DNA of 64,000 nucleotides, taken from Saccharomycopsis fibuligera x Saccharomycopsis cf. fibuligera (lineage: Eukaryota; Ascomycota; Saccharomycetes; Ascoideales; Saccharomycopsidaceae). The stretch is from contig CP012817.1 in NCBI GenBank assembly GCA_001936135.1, positions 3,410,001 to 3,474,000 of the forward strand, given 5' to 3'. The position numbers and the translations under genes were made by a program. Below are positions 42,248 through 52,907 of the stretch, one piece after another (within the stretch, counting starts at the first letter, position 1; every line of letters begins with the position of its first letter). A model generated the notes under the pieces. It ran no database searches. It saw only the letters and a list, made by a program, of their open reading frames with translations, and had not been told where the DNA came from.

Positions 42248-44557
42248 TTAATCAAACAACTTGTTGTTTATTATTTCAAGCACCATTCTTCTTCTAATGG
42301 TTGGCATGTCACTTTGATCAAATTTCAAGCCTATAGCTTTGCTCAAAAAGTTTATCCCTGTGCAAGCAAATACACCGCAATCTGACCCATTCTTCTGTTG
42401 TGGAAATTTCTCTTTATCGACAAATGTCCAAGTATTATAATCTGGCTCCTTATCAGGATACAAACGCTTAAATTCCTGATTCATATAATGTTCCAAATGT
42501 GATAAAATTTCACCACCGGATCCTGCTAGTGAATCATAATATTGGAACTTCTTTTCCCGGTTATTGACCACGGCTAAGGACCAATGTGAATTCATAACAT
42601 TTATTGGCACAAACACAAAATCGAGTTTTGTTACATCAATTTTCTGTCTCTTAGCCCATCTTCTAACGCCATTGTAACCTTTAGTGGAAAGTGTTGAATA
42701 AAAATGAGTGGTAAAGACAAACGATTTGGGTAAATTGTCAGACTTTTTTGATCTTTCCACTATTAATGATAAGTAAGAATCCATAATGTTATCGTTAAGC
42801 CAAACACGATCTCTTAATGTGCCCAAATCGTTGACATTAATATCAATGTTTGCCAAAGTGGTTATGACTTTAGAAGGTGCATACGCTTGTTGTTTCCAAA
42901 TTGCATTCACTTTAGCAATCTCTTCATCGTTCAATGGTTTGATATGTTTTTCCTCTTTACTTTCACGGAGCTTGTAAATGTTTTCTTGGAGTTTTCTCTT
43001 TTGTTCCAAAATTTTCTTGTACTCTTTGAATTTTGGAGTTAGAAACATTGCCGGTGAATAGTCATGTTCATTTTTCAAAGTTGATATACTGTAAACTGGT
43101 TTGAAAAATGGTCTCTTCACTGTTTGCACTTTGGTAATAAATAAGTCATCATCATTTTCTTCATGTTTGACTTTACCATCTTGCTTAGTTTTTATTTCAC
43201 CAAGACTAGTATTGCTAAAAGCGTTGAATAATGATTTAGTCAAGTCTTCATTGTGTTGATTGGCGGTTCCGTTGACAGTCAATATTGACGAATTTGGAGA
43301 TGTTATTGATGAGGGTAATATTGGGTTGAACGATTGATTATTTTCTGATTCTAGTGATTGGCTTTTATCAGGACCAAATACAATACTCTTAGTTTTTCGC
43401 CTATTATTAAATTTCTTTCTTCGTGCTATTGAACTACCATATTGTTTTGTATTCGGATACCTTAATATATGTTCATCTTTATCATCTTCTGAAGTAGCTT
43501 TTTGATCCACATCTGTCAAGTTCGTTCTTTTGAATAATTCCTCATCAAACAACATTTCAAGATTTAATTTGTAAGACTTTCGTTCATTAGCTTCAAATTC
43601 TTCTTTGGCATTTGTAAAATTATAGTCCATGTTATCTAGCGAAAGTTTTGCAAAATTGTTACTAGGACTATCATTATCTTTATTAATAACGCTTTTCTTT
43701 GCCTCCTTTTCACTCTTTTTGGTTTTAACACCACCCAAAAAATTGTTCCAAGAATCATGTTTTCTGGATTGGTTGTCTTTGCGTTTTTTCAAAGAACGTT
43801 CGGCAGCATGGATGCGTCTATACTCATCATCTTTCTCATAATGCTCAAAATATGGATCAATTGTACTTTTTAAAAACCTCCACAACTTGTAACAAACATC
43901 GTGTAGTTGTCCGCTGTTTCTGTCATAGCCACTGCCGCCATTTTTATTTCTATCATTTTGCTGGTGCGGGTGCTGGTGCTGGCGCTGCTGCCGCGACTGT
44001 CCTTGTTTCTGTTTCAAAAGTTTCTCAGTTACCGACTGCGATGTCAACTCTAAGCCCTTAGTTTTATTCTCAATGTCTGACCGTTTACCGAAATTGTTGA
44101 GCTCACCACTACTTTGGCGGACCAAAGAAGGACACTTATTCTGCATTGTGGATGATGATGCTGATACTACTGGAACCGCTGAACTGTTCAAATTTTGATA
44201 TATTTGTTTATTATTGATAAGCTTCGACTTGCTGTTACTGAATATAGAATTGTGACTGCCTTTTTTATAGTCATTGCTGAGAAACGAGTTAAAACTCATT
44301 GGTGTAAAGTTACTGAACTTGCGCTTTTTCACTTGATCAATGGTCTTATTATCGCCATTGCAATTCTCTTGTGGCAAGCTTTCATTGATGCTGCTGCTGT
44401 TATTTTTTTGATTCAAATCATGCTTATTGTCGAAATGTTGGCTGATTTTATAACTGGAATTATAATTCTTTGTGTCAGTTATCATTATAACTTTAGTGCC
44501 ACTATTTATTTCTATACGCTTGCTAAAGTGAGATGGACAAGAACTGTCAATATTCAA
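42248..44557 (-). CDS. ULP1: Ubl-specific (SUMO) cysteine protease Ulp1
   Basis: A 769-residue C48 peptidase that matures SUMO and removes it from proteins, in yeast at the nuclear pore. The catalytic domain (about 565-769) opens at NDNIMDSYLSLI. It shows the triad His658 (NSHWSLAVV), Asp675 (YYDSLAG) and Cys727 (GSDCGVF), with the oxyanion Gln in FPQQKNGSD. The N-terminal 560 residues are basic and low in complexity; by analogy they hold pore-targeting segments. The Candida genus has several ULP genes; conservation of FVPINVMNSHW and the full C-terminal end favours ULP1 over ULP2, which carries its protease domain internally. It lies 188 bases downstream of the JJJ1 stop on the same strand. 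Confidence 0.88.
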   Translation of the reverse strand: MNIDSSCPSHFSKRIEINSGTKVIMITDTKNYNSSYKISQHFDNKHDLNQKNNSSSINESLPQENCNGDNKTIDQVKKRKFSNFTPMSFNSFLSNDYKKGSHNSIFSNSKSKLINNKQIYQNLNSSAVPVVSASSSTMQNKCPSLVRQSSGELNNFGKRSDIENKTKGLELTSQSVTEKLLKQKQGQSRQQRQHQHPHQQNDRNKNGGSGYDRNSGQLHDVCYKLWRFLKSTIDPYFEHYEKDDEYRRIHAAERSLKKRKDNQSRKHDSWNNFLGGVKTKKSEKEAKKSVINKDNDSPSNNFAKLSLDNMDYNFTNAKEEFEANERKSYKLNLEMLFDEELFKRTNLTDVDQKATSEDDKDEHILRYPNTKQYGSSIARRKKFNNRRKTKSIVFGPDKSQSLESENNQSFNPILPSSITSPNSSILTVNGTANQHNEDLTKSLFNAFSNTSLGEIKTKQDGKVKHEENDDDLFITKVQTVKRPFFKPVYSISTLKNEHDYSPAMFLTPKFKEYKKILEQKRKLQENIYKLRESKEEKHIKPLNDEEIAKVNAIWKQQAYAPSKVITTLANIDINVNDLGTLRDRVWLNDNIMDSYLSLIVERSKKSDNLPKSFVFTTHFYSTLSTKGYNGVRRWAKRQKIDVTKLDFVFVPINVMNSHWSLAVVNNREKKFQYYDSLAGSGGEILSHLEHYMNQEFKRLYPDKEPDYNTWTFVDKEKFPQQKNGSDCGVFACTGINFLSKAIGLKFDQSDMPTIRRRMVLEIINNKLFD

Positions 44558-44744
44558 ATCGTTTTAACGATAATTGCAAATTAAAGGAAAAAATAAATAT
44601 GCGAAACAAAAACATCGTCTACATCACATGACTATGATGCATGCATACACACGCATATACAGGCGCCTTAACATGAATTCATTTCTGCTTCAGTTCTTCA
44701 TTCGTAGTATTTTCTATGCTATACAAACTGAATCGTTACACTAC

Positions 44745-46460
44745 CTACTTCTTTCTTCTACCTTTTCCCTTTTTCTTTTTGCCTTTGCTTGAACTTCCCC
44801 AGTCATCATCATCAGAATCCAACGTTATTCCTTTTTCAATTGCTTCCGATAGTTTCCGTAATTCGGTGTCCTCATCATCATCATAATCATTGCGAATAAG
44901 ACTGCTGCTATTCTGAGTATTGTTAATATTGTATGTCTTATCATTGTTATTGTTGTTCTTCTTTTTTTTCTGCTTTTTGTTTTTCTTTTTGAATATCGGG
45001 GCAGTGCTTCTGTTCATCTTGTCGGTGCCAAAAGGTTCTGACAGTATTGTATCCGATACTCCAAATTCGTCAATGTTATTATCAATGATCTCTTCAGCTT
45101 CTGACGAATAATTTTCAAGATTATCAGAGGAATCCATATCAATACTAGGAGGCTTACTTTTTTTCGATTCTACTATATCGTGCTTTTTCACGTTATCCGC
45201 GAGATCCGCTTTCTCCACTTCTTCCTCGTTCGCAGTAAGAAAGTCATCATCATTAAAGCTATCGTTCAAACCATCATCAAGACCCAATGCTAATCCTTCT
45301 TTCTTCATTTGCCAGCGAAGTCTATTAACTTCTTTTTTATGCTTCTTGGAAAGCTCATGAGATTTAAATTGTTTATCGCTCTTAAATACTTTATTACAAA
45401 CCACACATTCATAATAATCCAACGCGTCATCTTCAAAACCACCATCATTATTGTCTAGATCACCATTATAATCACCGTTATAATCATCATCATTATTATT
45501 ATCTTCATCACTGTCATTTTCCGGAGAACTAAAATTTCTTTCAACCTCAGCAAGTTCTTCGGGATCATATTTTTGCCAATCCTGCAATTCAAAATTCTCA
45601 TCCATTCTCAATTTCTCTCTCTCAAGTCTCTGAATCTCCAACTGTCTTTCCATATCTGCCTTTTGTTTTTCTTTTCTTTTTTTCTCCATTTGTTCCACTC
45701 CTTTCTTGACTCTTGGGTCTCTTTTCTTGATGAACGCTACAAAAGATCTCACTGTTTCATTGTACTCTTTTTTAGCTGTATCTCTCGTCTTTTTATTTGT
45801 CTTTTCAATTGCTCTTCTGGTCCGACGATCCATCGTCGAGCTATACCTATAATTATCTTTCCAAAAGAAACTCTTTACCGTACTAAAATTTGACCAACCA
45901 GCATAAAAATTTCGCACGACTGTTTCGTATTCACTTTGTGAATGACCAAATATCGGGTACTTCAAATCCACTCCAACATAACCTTCAACATCATCGTTAA
46001 AAAACTGATACCCTTGTAAGTTCTGCGATTTTCCAGCACTGACTTCTTCGGCAGCAAGGGCAGAAAAGACACTGCCAGCAACTCGGTAAAATCCTGCTAC
46101 TGTGTCGTCATAGCGTTGATATAGCACCGGATCAAAAAATCTAAGTAATTCATTAGCAGTGATACCGGCTTCGTCCACATATGATTCGTCGTCCTCCTCG
46201 TCACCATATGAACCACCACCACCGCCACTTCCTTGTCTAAGAATTTGATTCTTGTGAGAATCATAAAACGCTCTTTCTTGAGGATCAGAAAGCACCTCGT
46301 ATGCAGCTTTAATCTCTGCAAAAATCCTCGTACATTCTTCAACCTTGTCTGGGTTTTTGTCCGGATGATACTTAAGTGCGTTTTTGCGGTACGCTTTTTT
46401 GATATCGGTATCTGAGGCAGTTGCTTCTATGCCTAAGAGCTCATAATAGTCGGTTTTCAT
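44745..46460 (-). CDS. JJJ1: J-protein Jjj1 of 60S ribosome biogenesis
   Basis: A 571-residue cytosolic Hsp40 that works with Ssa and Rei1 to recycle Arx1-Alb1 from pre-60S subunits. The J domain is at 3-70 with HPD at 32-34 (YHPDKNPDK). A Gly/Glu-rich linker (about 78-95) follows, then the conserved [11 protein letters not shown] segment and a charged coiled coil (about 205-290). A C2H2 zinc finger, [20 protein letters not shown], begins near 353. The tail is acidic and then Lys-rich ([13 protein letters not shown] at the end). Size and domain order match S. cerevisiae Jjj1 (590). The gene is followed on the same strand by ULP1. Confidence 0.94.
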   Translation of the reverse strand: MKTDYYELLGIEATASDTDIKKAYRKNALKYHPDKNPDKVEECTRIFAEIKAAYEVLSDPQERAFYDSHKNQILRQGSGGGGGSYGDEEDDESYVDEAGITANELLRFFDPVLYQRYDDTVAGFYRVAGSVFSALAAEEVSAGKSQNLQGYQFFNDDVEGYVGVDLKYPIFGHSQSEYETVVRNFYAGWSNFSTVKSFFWKDNYRYSSTMDRRTRRAIEKTNKKTRDTAKKEYNETVRSFVAFIKKRDPRVKKGVEQMEKKRKEKQKADMERQLEIQRLEREKLRMDENFELQDWQKYDPEELAEVERNFSSPENDSDEDNNNDDDYNGDYNGDLDNNDGGFEDDALDYYECVVCNKVFKSDKQFKSHELSKKHKKEVNRLRWQMKKEGLALGLDDGLNDSFNDDDFLTANEEEVEKADLADNVKKHDIVESKKSKPPSIDMDSSDNLENYSSEAEEIIDNNIDEFGVSDTILSEPFGTDKMNRSTAPIFKKKNKKQKKKKNNNNNDKTYNINNTQNSSSLIRNDYDDDEDTELRKLSEAIEKGITLDSDDDDWGSSSKGKKKKGKGRRKK

Positions 46461-47275
46461 TCTGTAGAATGAGACAAAACTAAAGAGCTACACCTATCTA
46501 TATCTAAAAGGATTGTGAAATTGTGTTAAAAATATATATGCTCATTAGTATCATCATAACTTCATCAGATCATTACTGATCGCTAAGTAAAGCACGAAAA
46601 ATTTCAGCAATGCCATAGCACGTGATGGGATAACATCAGAATTCTATTGTGTATGTACGAAGAAAGGATGTCTTTGGGAGTAGCCATTGCGAGGGAGAAA
46701 TTATAGAAGGCTATTTATGGGCCCTTGGTGAAGAAATGAAAAGCTAGGTTACTATTGTGTACCCGATTTGTGAAAAGCGGGCGAATAAGCAGAAGTTACA
46801 TTTCATTATAACGTAGGAAAATAGGTGTTAAATACTTTACAATACCAGTAATAAAGCAAAGAAAAAATATTCTTTATAACAATAATGACAATAAGAAAAA
46901 TAATACAAACAATAACAGTAAATAGAATAAAAAGCAAAAAAAAAGCAAAAAGTAAAAAGTGAAAAAGTAACACAACGATAAAACCATAAATAAAAAGGAA
47001 AAACCAGCAATAATTCATAAATAATAATCTTTCGCATTGTAAAAAGATAGGTGGGTCATTATCATCAAAGACTTCTTCTTTATTTTTGACTCTCTTCTTG
47101 CTTGAGAGTATTTAATATAGTCGTAAGTAAACTGAAAAAGCAAAAGTCATTCATGGTCTTCTAAGTAGCATGATTACATGAAGGAAATGAAAATGTGTAG
47201 GCAAACAAAAAAGGAAAAAAGTAACTAGGCAAAATAAAAACAAAAAACATAACATCTGCTGTACTGTAATCATTT
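46461..47275. other. JJJ1 promoter / URE2 3' side
   Basis: About 815 AT-rich bases between two minus-strand genes, with A-rich stretches around 46860-47000 just downstream of URE2. No gene is seen. Confidence 0.5.
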
Positions 47276-48208
47276 TTACTCTCCTCTTAATGCTCTAATA
47301 ACACTTGGTCTTCTCATCATATGTTTAGTCCACTTATAAACTTCTGGAAACTCCACTTTAATATTGATTCCGATTCTATCAACAACATTATTCCAAGGCA
47401 CAAATGACAAGTCAGCTACTGTGACATGATCACCAACAAGCCACACTGGATAATCAAAAAACTTGGATTGTGATATTGGGGTGACTCCGGAAGAATAAGC
47501 CGCGGCATTATCGGTATCTAGTTCCATAATTAGCAGTTCTCTTCTTTCAGCTAATGCCATCTCGATCACGCCGTAAACTCTTCTCACTTCATCAGTATAT
47601 CTTTCTACTGCACTAGGTACCGATTGAGAATGGAAATATCTAAAATGTAAAGCTTGCCCAATCATTGGGGCATGTCCTGAAGTCTGAAAAAAAAGCCATG
47701 ATAAGACCTGTGACTTGTCTACCAAGTTATTGGAATATAAGCTACAGGAACCGTTCCCACTGTAGTTACTCTCAATGTATTTTTCCACAAGGTATAAGAT
47801 TATGGCTCCAGATTCCCAAATGGCCAAATTATTATTATCATGGTCTATTATTGCTGGTACTCTAGCATTTGGATTTATTGAAACAAATTCTGGTGCTCTT
47901 TGTTCGCCGTTATTAAAATCAAGGAAAATAGTTTGATATTTGAAATTCAATTCAGATAATATGATTGCCACTTTGAACCCATTTGGAGCCGACCTATGAG
48001 AAAACAAGGTGATGCCTGAAGTTGGCTGATTTTGAAAAAATTGAGATATTCTGGAATCGTTATTTGATTCTTGAACAAGATGATTCTGTAGTTCGCTATT
48101 ATTGTTATTTATGTTGTTGCTGTTGTTATCGTTTTGGTTACCGTTATTCGATATATGAACGCTCTTTAAAGCAAATGATAAATTCGATATTGGTGGCTTG
48201 TTATCCAT
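47276..48208 (-). CDS. URE2: Nitrogen catabolite repression regulator Ure2
   Basis: A 310-residue protein nearly collinear with yeast Ure2, which holds GATA activators Gln3 and Gat1 in the cytoplasm when nitrogen is rich. The start ISNLSFALKSV matches the conserved N-terminal box. A short Asn-rich segment (about 20-45) replaces the longer prion domain of S. cerevisiae. The glutathione-transferase-like fold (about 64-310) shows TLFSHRSAPNGFKVAI-like sequence, NPNARVPAIIDHD, SGHAPMIGQALHFRYFHSQ and the end WTKHMMRRPSVIRALRGE. An in-frame CTG at codon 225 aligns with an Ala in yeast, so reading it as Ser is less disruptive than Leu. It is divergent from KRI1. Confidence 0.97.
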   Translation of the reverse strand: MDNKPPISNLSFALKSVHISNNGNQNDNNSNNINNNNSELQNHLVQESNNDSRISQFFQNQPTSGITLFSHRSAPNGFKVAIILSELNFKYQTIFLDFNNGEQRAPEFVSINPNARVPAIIDHDNNNLAIWESGAIILYLVEKYIESNYSGNGSCSLYSNNLVDKSQVLSWLFFQTSGHAPMIGQALHFRYFHSQSVPSAVERYTDEVRRVYGVIEMALAERRELLIMELDTDNAAAYSSGVTPISQSKFFDYPVWLVGDHVTVADLSFVPWNNVVDRIGINIKVEFPEVYKWTKHMMRRPSVIRALRGE

Positions 48209-49046
48209 GTTGATTTAAATTTTAAGCCTCTAATTTTTTTTATCTATTTTTATTTATTTATTTATTTATTAGAATCTTGTTGTAGCCTTGTCTAGATTTC
48301 TGGCGTCACACTAACGGTACTGAAAAGAAGGGATGTGCAAAAATGACAAAATGTAGTACTAATTCTCCGCAAACTGGTAACACCTAAGTAAGACAAACGC
48401 GATGATGGGGAGGAAATATAGTACACAATGTGGGATAAGAACGTATAATCAGGTTAAAGCAAGTGCGAGACAAGAAGTGAAAGATTTACCAACACCAATA
48501 AATGACAATACCTATGCAGTGACTTCTCTGTTTACACTTTAGTATCTTCTGTTTTATTAGTCTTGCGTCTTTCTTTTCTCTTCTTTCTTTCTCGTTCCTT
48601 TTTTCTTTTCTCGTTTTCCACTTTTGCGTGGGAATTTTCCGTCTTTTATGCAAACCAGAAACCTCCGCCAAACACACAATCACGTGGATATTAGACTAAC
48701 AAAAACTATGGCATAGTGTGGGCGCGTGCGAAACCGCACCGCAAATCCGCCGAAATTTTCTAGATTTTCACAAAACAGGAATTCCTTTTATTAAGTATGC
48801 ACGGATGATTCATTTGACAGGGCGGATGACCGGCACGGATCATGTGCGTGTCCTATGCAAAAACATGTATAGATCTGGGTATTGCTGCGTATATGGTATG
48901 ATAGCGAAGAGCATGAAAAATTTTTTTTTCTTAGTAGTGTAGGATAGTAAAGTATGAGAGATTCCCTTAAGTGATTTATTTACTTTTAAATATTTAATCT
49001 CTATATAAAGAATAATTCCAGGTGTAAGCGAAAACAATATCTCAAG
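48209..49046. other. Divergent promoter region URE2/KRI1
   Basis: 838 bases. T/TATTTATT-rich next to URE2, then a pyrimidine-rich block at 48560-48620. The 100 bases before the KRI1 ATG are AT-rich with A/T runs. No gene is seen. Confidence 0.5.
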
Positions 49047-50897
49047 ATGCCTAGAAAGAAGAGTGCTTCCAAAAAAGCGAAAGAACAACAAGAAAGACAA
49101 CTTGCTGCTTCTCAACAACCGCAACAACTGCAAAAACAAGAAGAATCCAAAAAAAAAAAGTCTGTCAAGTTTCAGAAGGAAGATGACATTGATGGATTAG
49201 ATAATGACATCAATGACGAAGATGATGAAAGCAGCAGTTCCAGTGATGAAGATGAATACGGTGAACTTCTTGACAACGAAACTGATTCCAAAATTAATCA
49301 AGTGTTATCTGCTTTGAAATCCAATGATAAAACATTACTCGATAGTTCAGTACGGTTTTTTGAAGATCCTGAAGAAGCAGTAAGAAAACTACAAGCTAAG
49401 GCTAATGGCAGCTCTTCGGAGAAAAATAAGCCAATTTATTTAAAAGATTATCACAGAATGAATTTGTTGAGCGGTAAGCCTATCATTGATGATGATGATG
49501 AAGGGAATTATGATGATGAAACTGGTGAGAAAATTAAGACTTTTGCTGAAACTCAAAGAGATGAAAGAAATAAGTTGTTATCTGAGATCAATGATGCTTT
49601 CAAAACCAGCGATAAAGAGGACAATAGTGATAGCAAAGAAGATAAACATGATAGTGACAGCAAAAATGGTGAAAATGACGATGACGACGATGGATTTTTA
49701 AAGAAGAAAACTTCAAAAGTAGCAACTCATGAAAAGATTGAAACTAAACTCCCCGATCCAGACAAGGATCAAGAAAAATTCTTGGAAGTTTTTTTGAGCA
49801 CAAACGCTTGGATTCCTAGATCCAAAGAAGATCGTGAAACAATGAAAGTAGGCGAAGAAGATCCCGAGGAAATTCAAGCAGAACAAGAATTCGATGATGC
49901 AGTAGAAAATTTCGAAAAAGTGTATAATTTTAGATATGAAGATGCCAACTCTGCTGACATTATTTCCTATGCTAGAAATCAAGCCACAATGAGAAGATCG
50001 AAGATGAATTCAAGAAAGAAACAAAGATTAAAGAAACAGGAAAAAGTCAAAGAAGAAAAAAGACAACATGAAGAAAAAGTCAACAAGAAGAAGCAAGAAA
50101 AGATTAATAAGGTTATGGATAGATTGGCAGAGATTAAGAAAGCGATTGGTCAAGATGTAGATAATGAAGTGATTAAGAAAGTTTTTGGTGATAGTTTATT
50201 AAATGACGATTTTGACGATAGCGAATGGGATAACAAGATGAGTGAGATTTTCAATGAACAATTTTATCGTGAAGAAGAAAAACCAGAATGGGGGGATGAT
50301 GATGATATAATGAAGGAATTCTACGACAGTAAAAAGGAAGAAAATAAAAAGGCAGGCAATAATAGTAGTGATGATGATGATGACGATGAGGAGGAGGATG
50401 AGGCAGAAGAAGAGTTTGAACAATCAAAAACAAAAACACCAAAAGACCATAATGATGAACTCTTAGATGACGATTATGTGGACAACAACGAGAACGAAGG
50501 CCAACCGCCACGCAAAAAGTCTAAGAAGGACAAACTTAAAGAAAAGAAAGCGGCCAAGAAGGCTAAAGAAAATCTTAAAAGACAAGCCGAAGAGATTGTG
50601 CAATCCAATCTTGTCAAGGTTGAAGATGAAGTAGATGCCGAAGATGTGAAAAGTGGATTGAAGAAAGATGAAGTCAAATTCAAATACAGAGAAGTAGCGC
50701 CAGAATCATTTGGTCTCACATCAAAAGAAATTTTGTTAGCTGGAGACAAAGCATTGAATGAATTTATTGGATTGAAAAAAATGGCTCCATATAGACCAGT
50801 AGAGCAAATAAACAAAGATAGAAGAAAAGTTTCAAAGAAGAGAAGACTTCAAGAATGGAGAAAAGCTACATTTGGTAATCCTGATGGGGTGGTGTAA
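49047..50897 (+). CDS. KRI1: Nucleolar 40S biogenesis factor Kri1
   Basis: A 616-residue nucleolar protein that binds Krr1 and is needed for 18S rRNA processing. It starts with a Lys-rich nucleolar-targeting segment, followed by very acidic Asp/Glu stretches (about 45-75 and 440-475). The conserved Kri1 core has FLSTNAWIPRSKEDRE, NFEKVYNFRYEDA and a long basic coiled coil. The Kri1 C-terminal domain (about 535-616) shows KFKYREVAPESFGLT and LAGDKALNEFIGLKKMAPYR. The size matches yeast Kri1 (591). The gene converges with TAF12 and is likely part of the ribosome-biogenesis regulon; no PAC or RRPE box was clearly seen. Confidence 0.95.
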   Translation: MPRKKSASKKAKEQQERQLAASQQPQQLQKQEESKKKKSVKFQKEDDIDGLDNDINDEDDESSSSSDEDEYGELLDNETDSKINQVLSALKSNDKTLLDSSVRFFEDPEEAVRKLQAKANGSSSEKNKPIYLKDYHRMNLLSGKPIIDDDDEGNYDDETGEKIKTFAETQRDERNKLLSEINDAFKTSDKEDNSDSKEDKHDSDSKNGENDDDDDGFLKKKTSKVATHEKIETKLPDPDKDQEKFLEVFLSTNAWIPRSKEDRETMKVGEEDPEEIQAEQEFDDAVENFEKVYNFRYEDANSADIISYARNQATMRRSKMNSRKKQRLKKQEKVKEEKRQHEEKVNKKKQEKINKVMDRLAEIKKAIGQDVDNEVIKKVFGDSLLNDDFDDSEWDNKMSEIFNEQFYREEEKPEWGDDDDIMKEFYDSKKEENKKAGNNSSDDDDDDEEEDEAEEEFEQSKTKTPKDHNDELLDDDYVDNNENEGQPPRKKSKKDKLKEKKAAKKAKENLKRQAEEIVQSNLVKVEDEVDAEDVKSGLKKDEVKFKYREVAPESFGLTSKEILLAGDKALNEFIGLKKMAPYRPVEQINKDRRKVSKKRRLQEWRKATFGNPDGVV

Positions 50898-51629
50898 AAT
50901 CAAAAAATGAAAAATTTTAATATGTCATTATGTTTAATTGATTAGCTTCCTTTCATCATAATGCATAAATTATTGTTATCGTTCAAAGTGTTCCGTAAAT
51001 ATTGGAAATGCAGTTTTCACAAGTCTCGATGTTCTGATATACTGGGAACGAATCTGAACTTATACAAATACTCTCTTTTAGAATAAAATGACCAGACACA
51101 TTACCGTCTTCAAAGCTCCTGGCTCTATTCAAATTTAATAAATGTCATTTATAGAGCTTGCCCATTGGTATTAATTTCAGTTAAAAATTAAGAAAGCCGT
51201 ACATTTATAATCAGGAAATGGAAAGAATGTCCTATCCACTAAATGCAAACCAACTTTGTGTATTTCAATGGTTGTATCAAAACAGGCATTTATGGGTGTT
51301 GCTACTCTCTTAAATAAGTAAATATAATACGCACTAGTTTACTGTCTCCATTTGGTATCTCGATAGCGCCTATCTGTTTTTGACATTTTGCTTAAGCCAC
51401 AGACCCAACAAGATAAATAACGAAGAACATTAACCTTAAATAGTTTAAACACCTTAAACCGCTACTTTAAACATTTTACACAAATTAAACAAGCTAAGCA
51501 ATATATAAGAAAACAAGTACCCTAAACCTCATATAGTTAATCTGATAATATATAGTCATCTAATTCAAATAATGTATGTGAATATTCTCATCATTAATTC
51601 CTTCGCTCACTTTTCTGAAAACAGGCACC
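50898..51629. other. Convergent 3' region KRI1/TAF12
   Basis: About 730 AT-rich bases. The 51440-51540 part holds loose TTAAAC/CCTTAAAC repeats. No gene is seen. Confidence 0.5.
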
Positions 51630-52830
51630 TCAAGTAATTTTAGTTTGTCTATCCACTGATCTAGATACATCAACCCCATTAATTTTTTGCACATATGAGG
51701 AAGTAGGCAACCATTTTCTGATACTACGAATCTCATCATTAGCATACCCAGGGATCTTGATATTCCAGTTTTTTTCCAAGTGTAATTGAATATCTTTAGC
51801 TTCCACAGCTTCAACCTTTCTTCTTTTAGCTAATCTGCAGGCAAAATTAGTAACACTAGTTACAAATTCATCAGCAATATCTAACAAGATTTCTTCAACG
51901 TCCCCATCAATACAAGTTTCACCATCACCCTCATCAAGTCCTACAGTTTTCACTAATTCCTTGAGTTTCCGTTTCGAGACTACTCTGGTTTTACCACTAC
52001 CAGTTTCCACTTCAAGGTCAGGAATTTTCATTATTCCGGGGGTAGAAAGAATTGGAGCAGATGCAAAACCACTATTGATACTTGGCTTAATATCTTTCAA
52101 AAGCACTGGTTCTACTGGTGATAATTTAAGATCTTTTGATATTGGAATGGAAGAAACTGGTTCTTTCAAAATATTCTTTTGAATTAATGTGCTAGTAAGA
52201 TCAGCATGGTCTGCTCCACCACTGACACTTCGAGTAGCGCTTCCAGCAACACTTGCCCCTTCAATACCAGCACCCGCGCTTTGTGATTTGACTCTCGAGG
52301 GATCAGAAGATTGCACTGCAGGTGATTTTGCATCTTCTGAATCTTTTCTACCAACGGAAAGAGGCTGCTGTGCTTGCTGAGGAGCTGGTCCCTGGGATCC
52401 AGGTCGTGATTGCTGCTGCTGCTGCTGCTGTTGTTGTTGATTTACTTTAAGCAGTTGAGCTTGTTGCAGTTGCAGAGCTAGAATCTTAGCATTAGCATCA
52501 GCACGTTCCTGAGGTGACAGTCTGTCTGCTTGATATGGTCGAACCAGTGGAGACTGAGATAGCAGTGATTGTGGTTGTGACTGTGCTTGAAGTTGTTGTA
52601 ACGCCTTTTGTGGTTGTTGCTGTTGAGGCAGCGATTGCTGCTGAAGTTGTTGTTGTCGCTGTAACTGTTGCACCTGTTGTTGAATATTATGTGGCAATGA
52701 ACGTTGAGTATGCTGTAATTGTTGCACTTGTGGTGATTGCTGTTGTTGTCCTCCAATGGATGCCCTTCCGGCCAATTGCTGCTGCTGCAAATTATTATTA
52801 TTGTTACTATTATCATTATTAATATTATTA

Positions 52831-52907
<77 letters not shown>

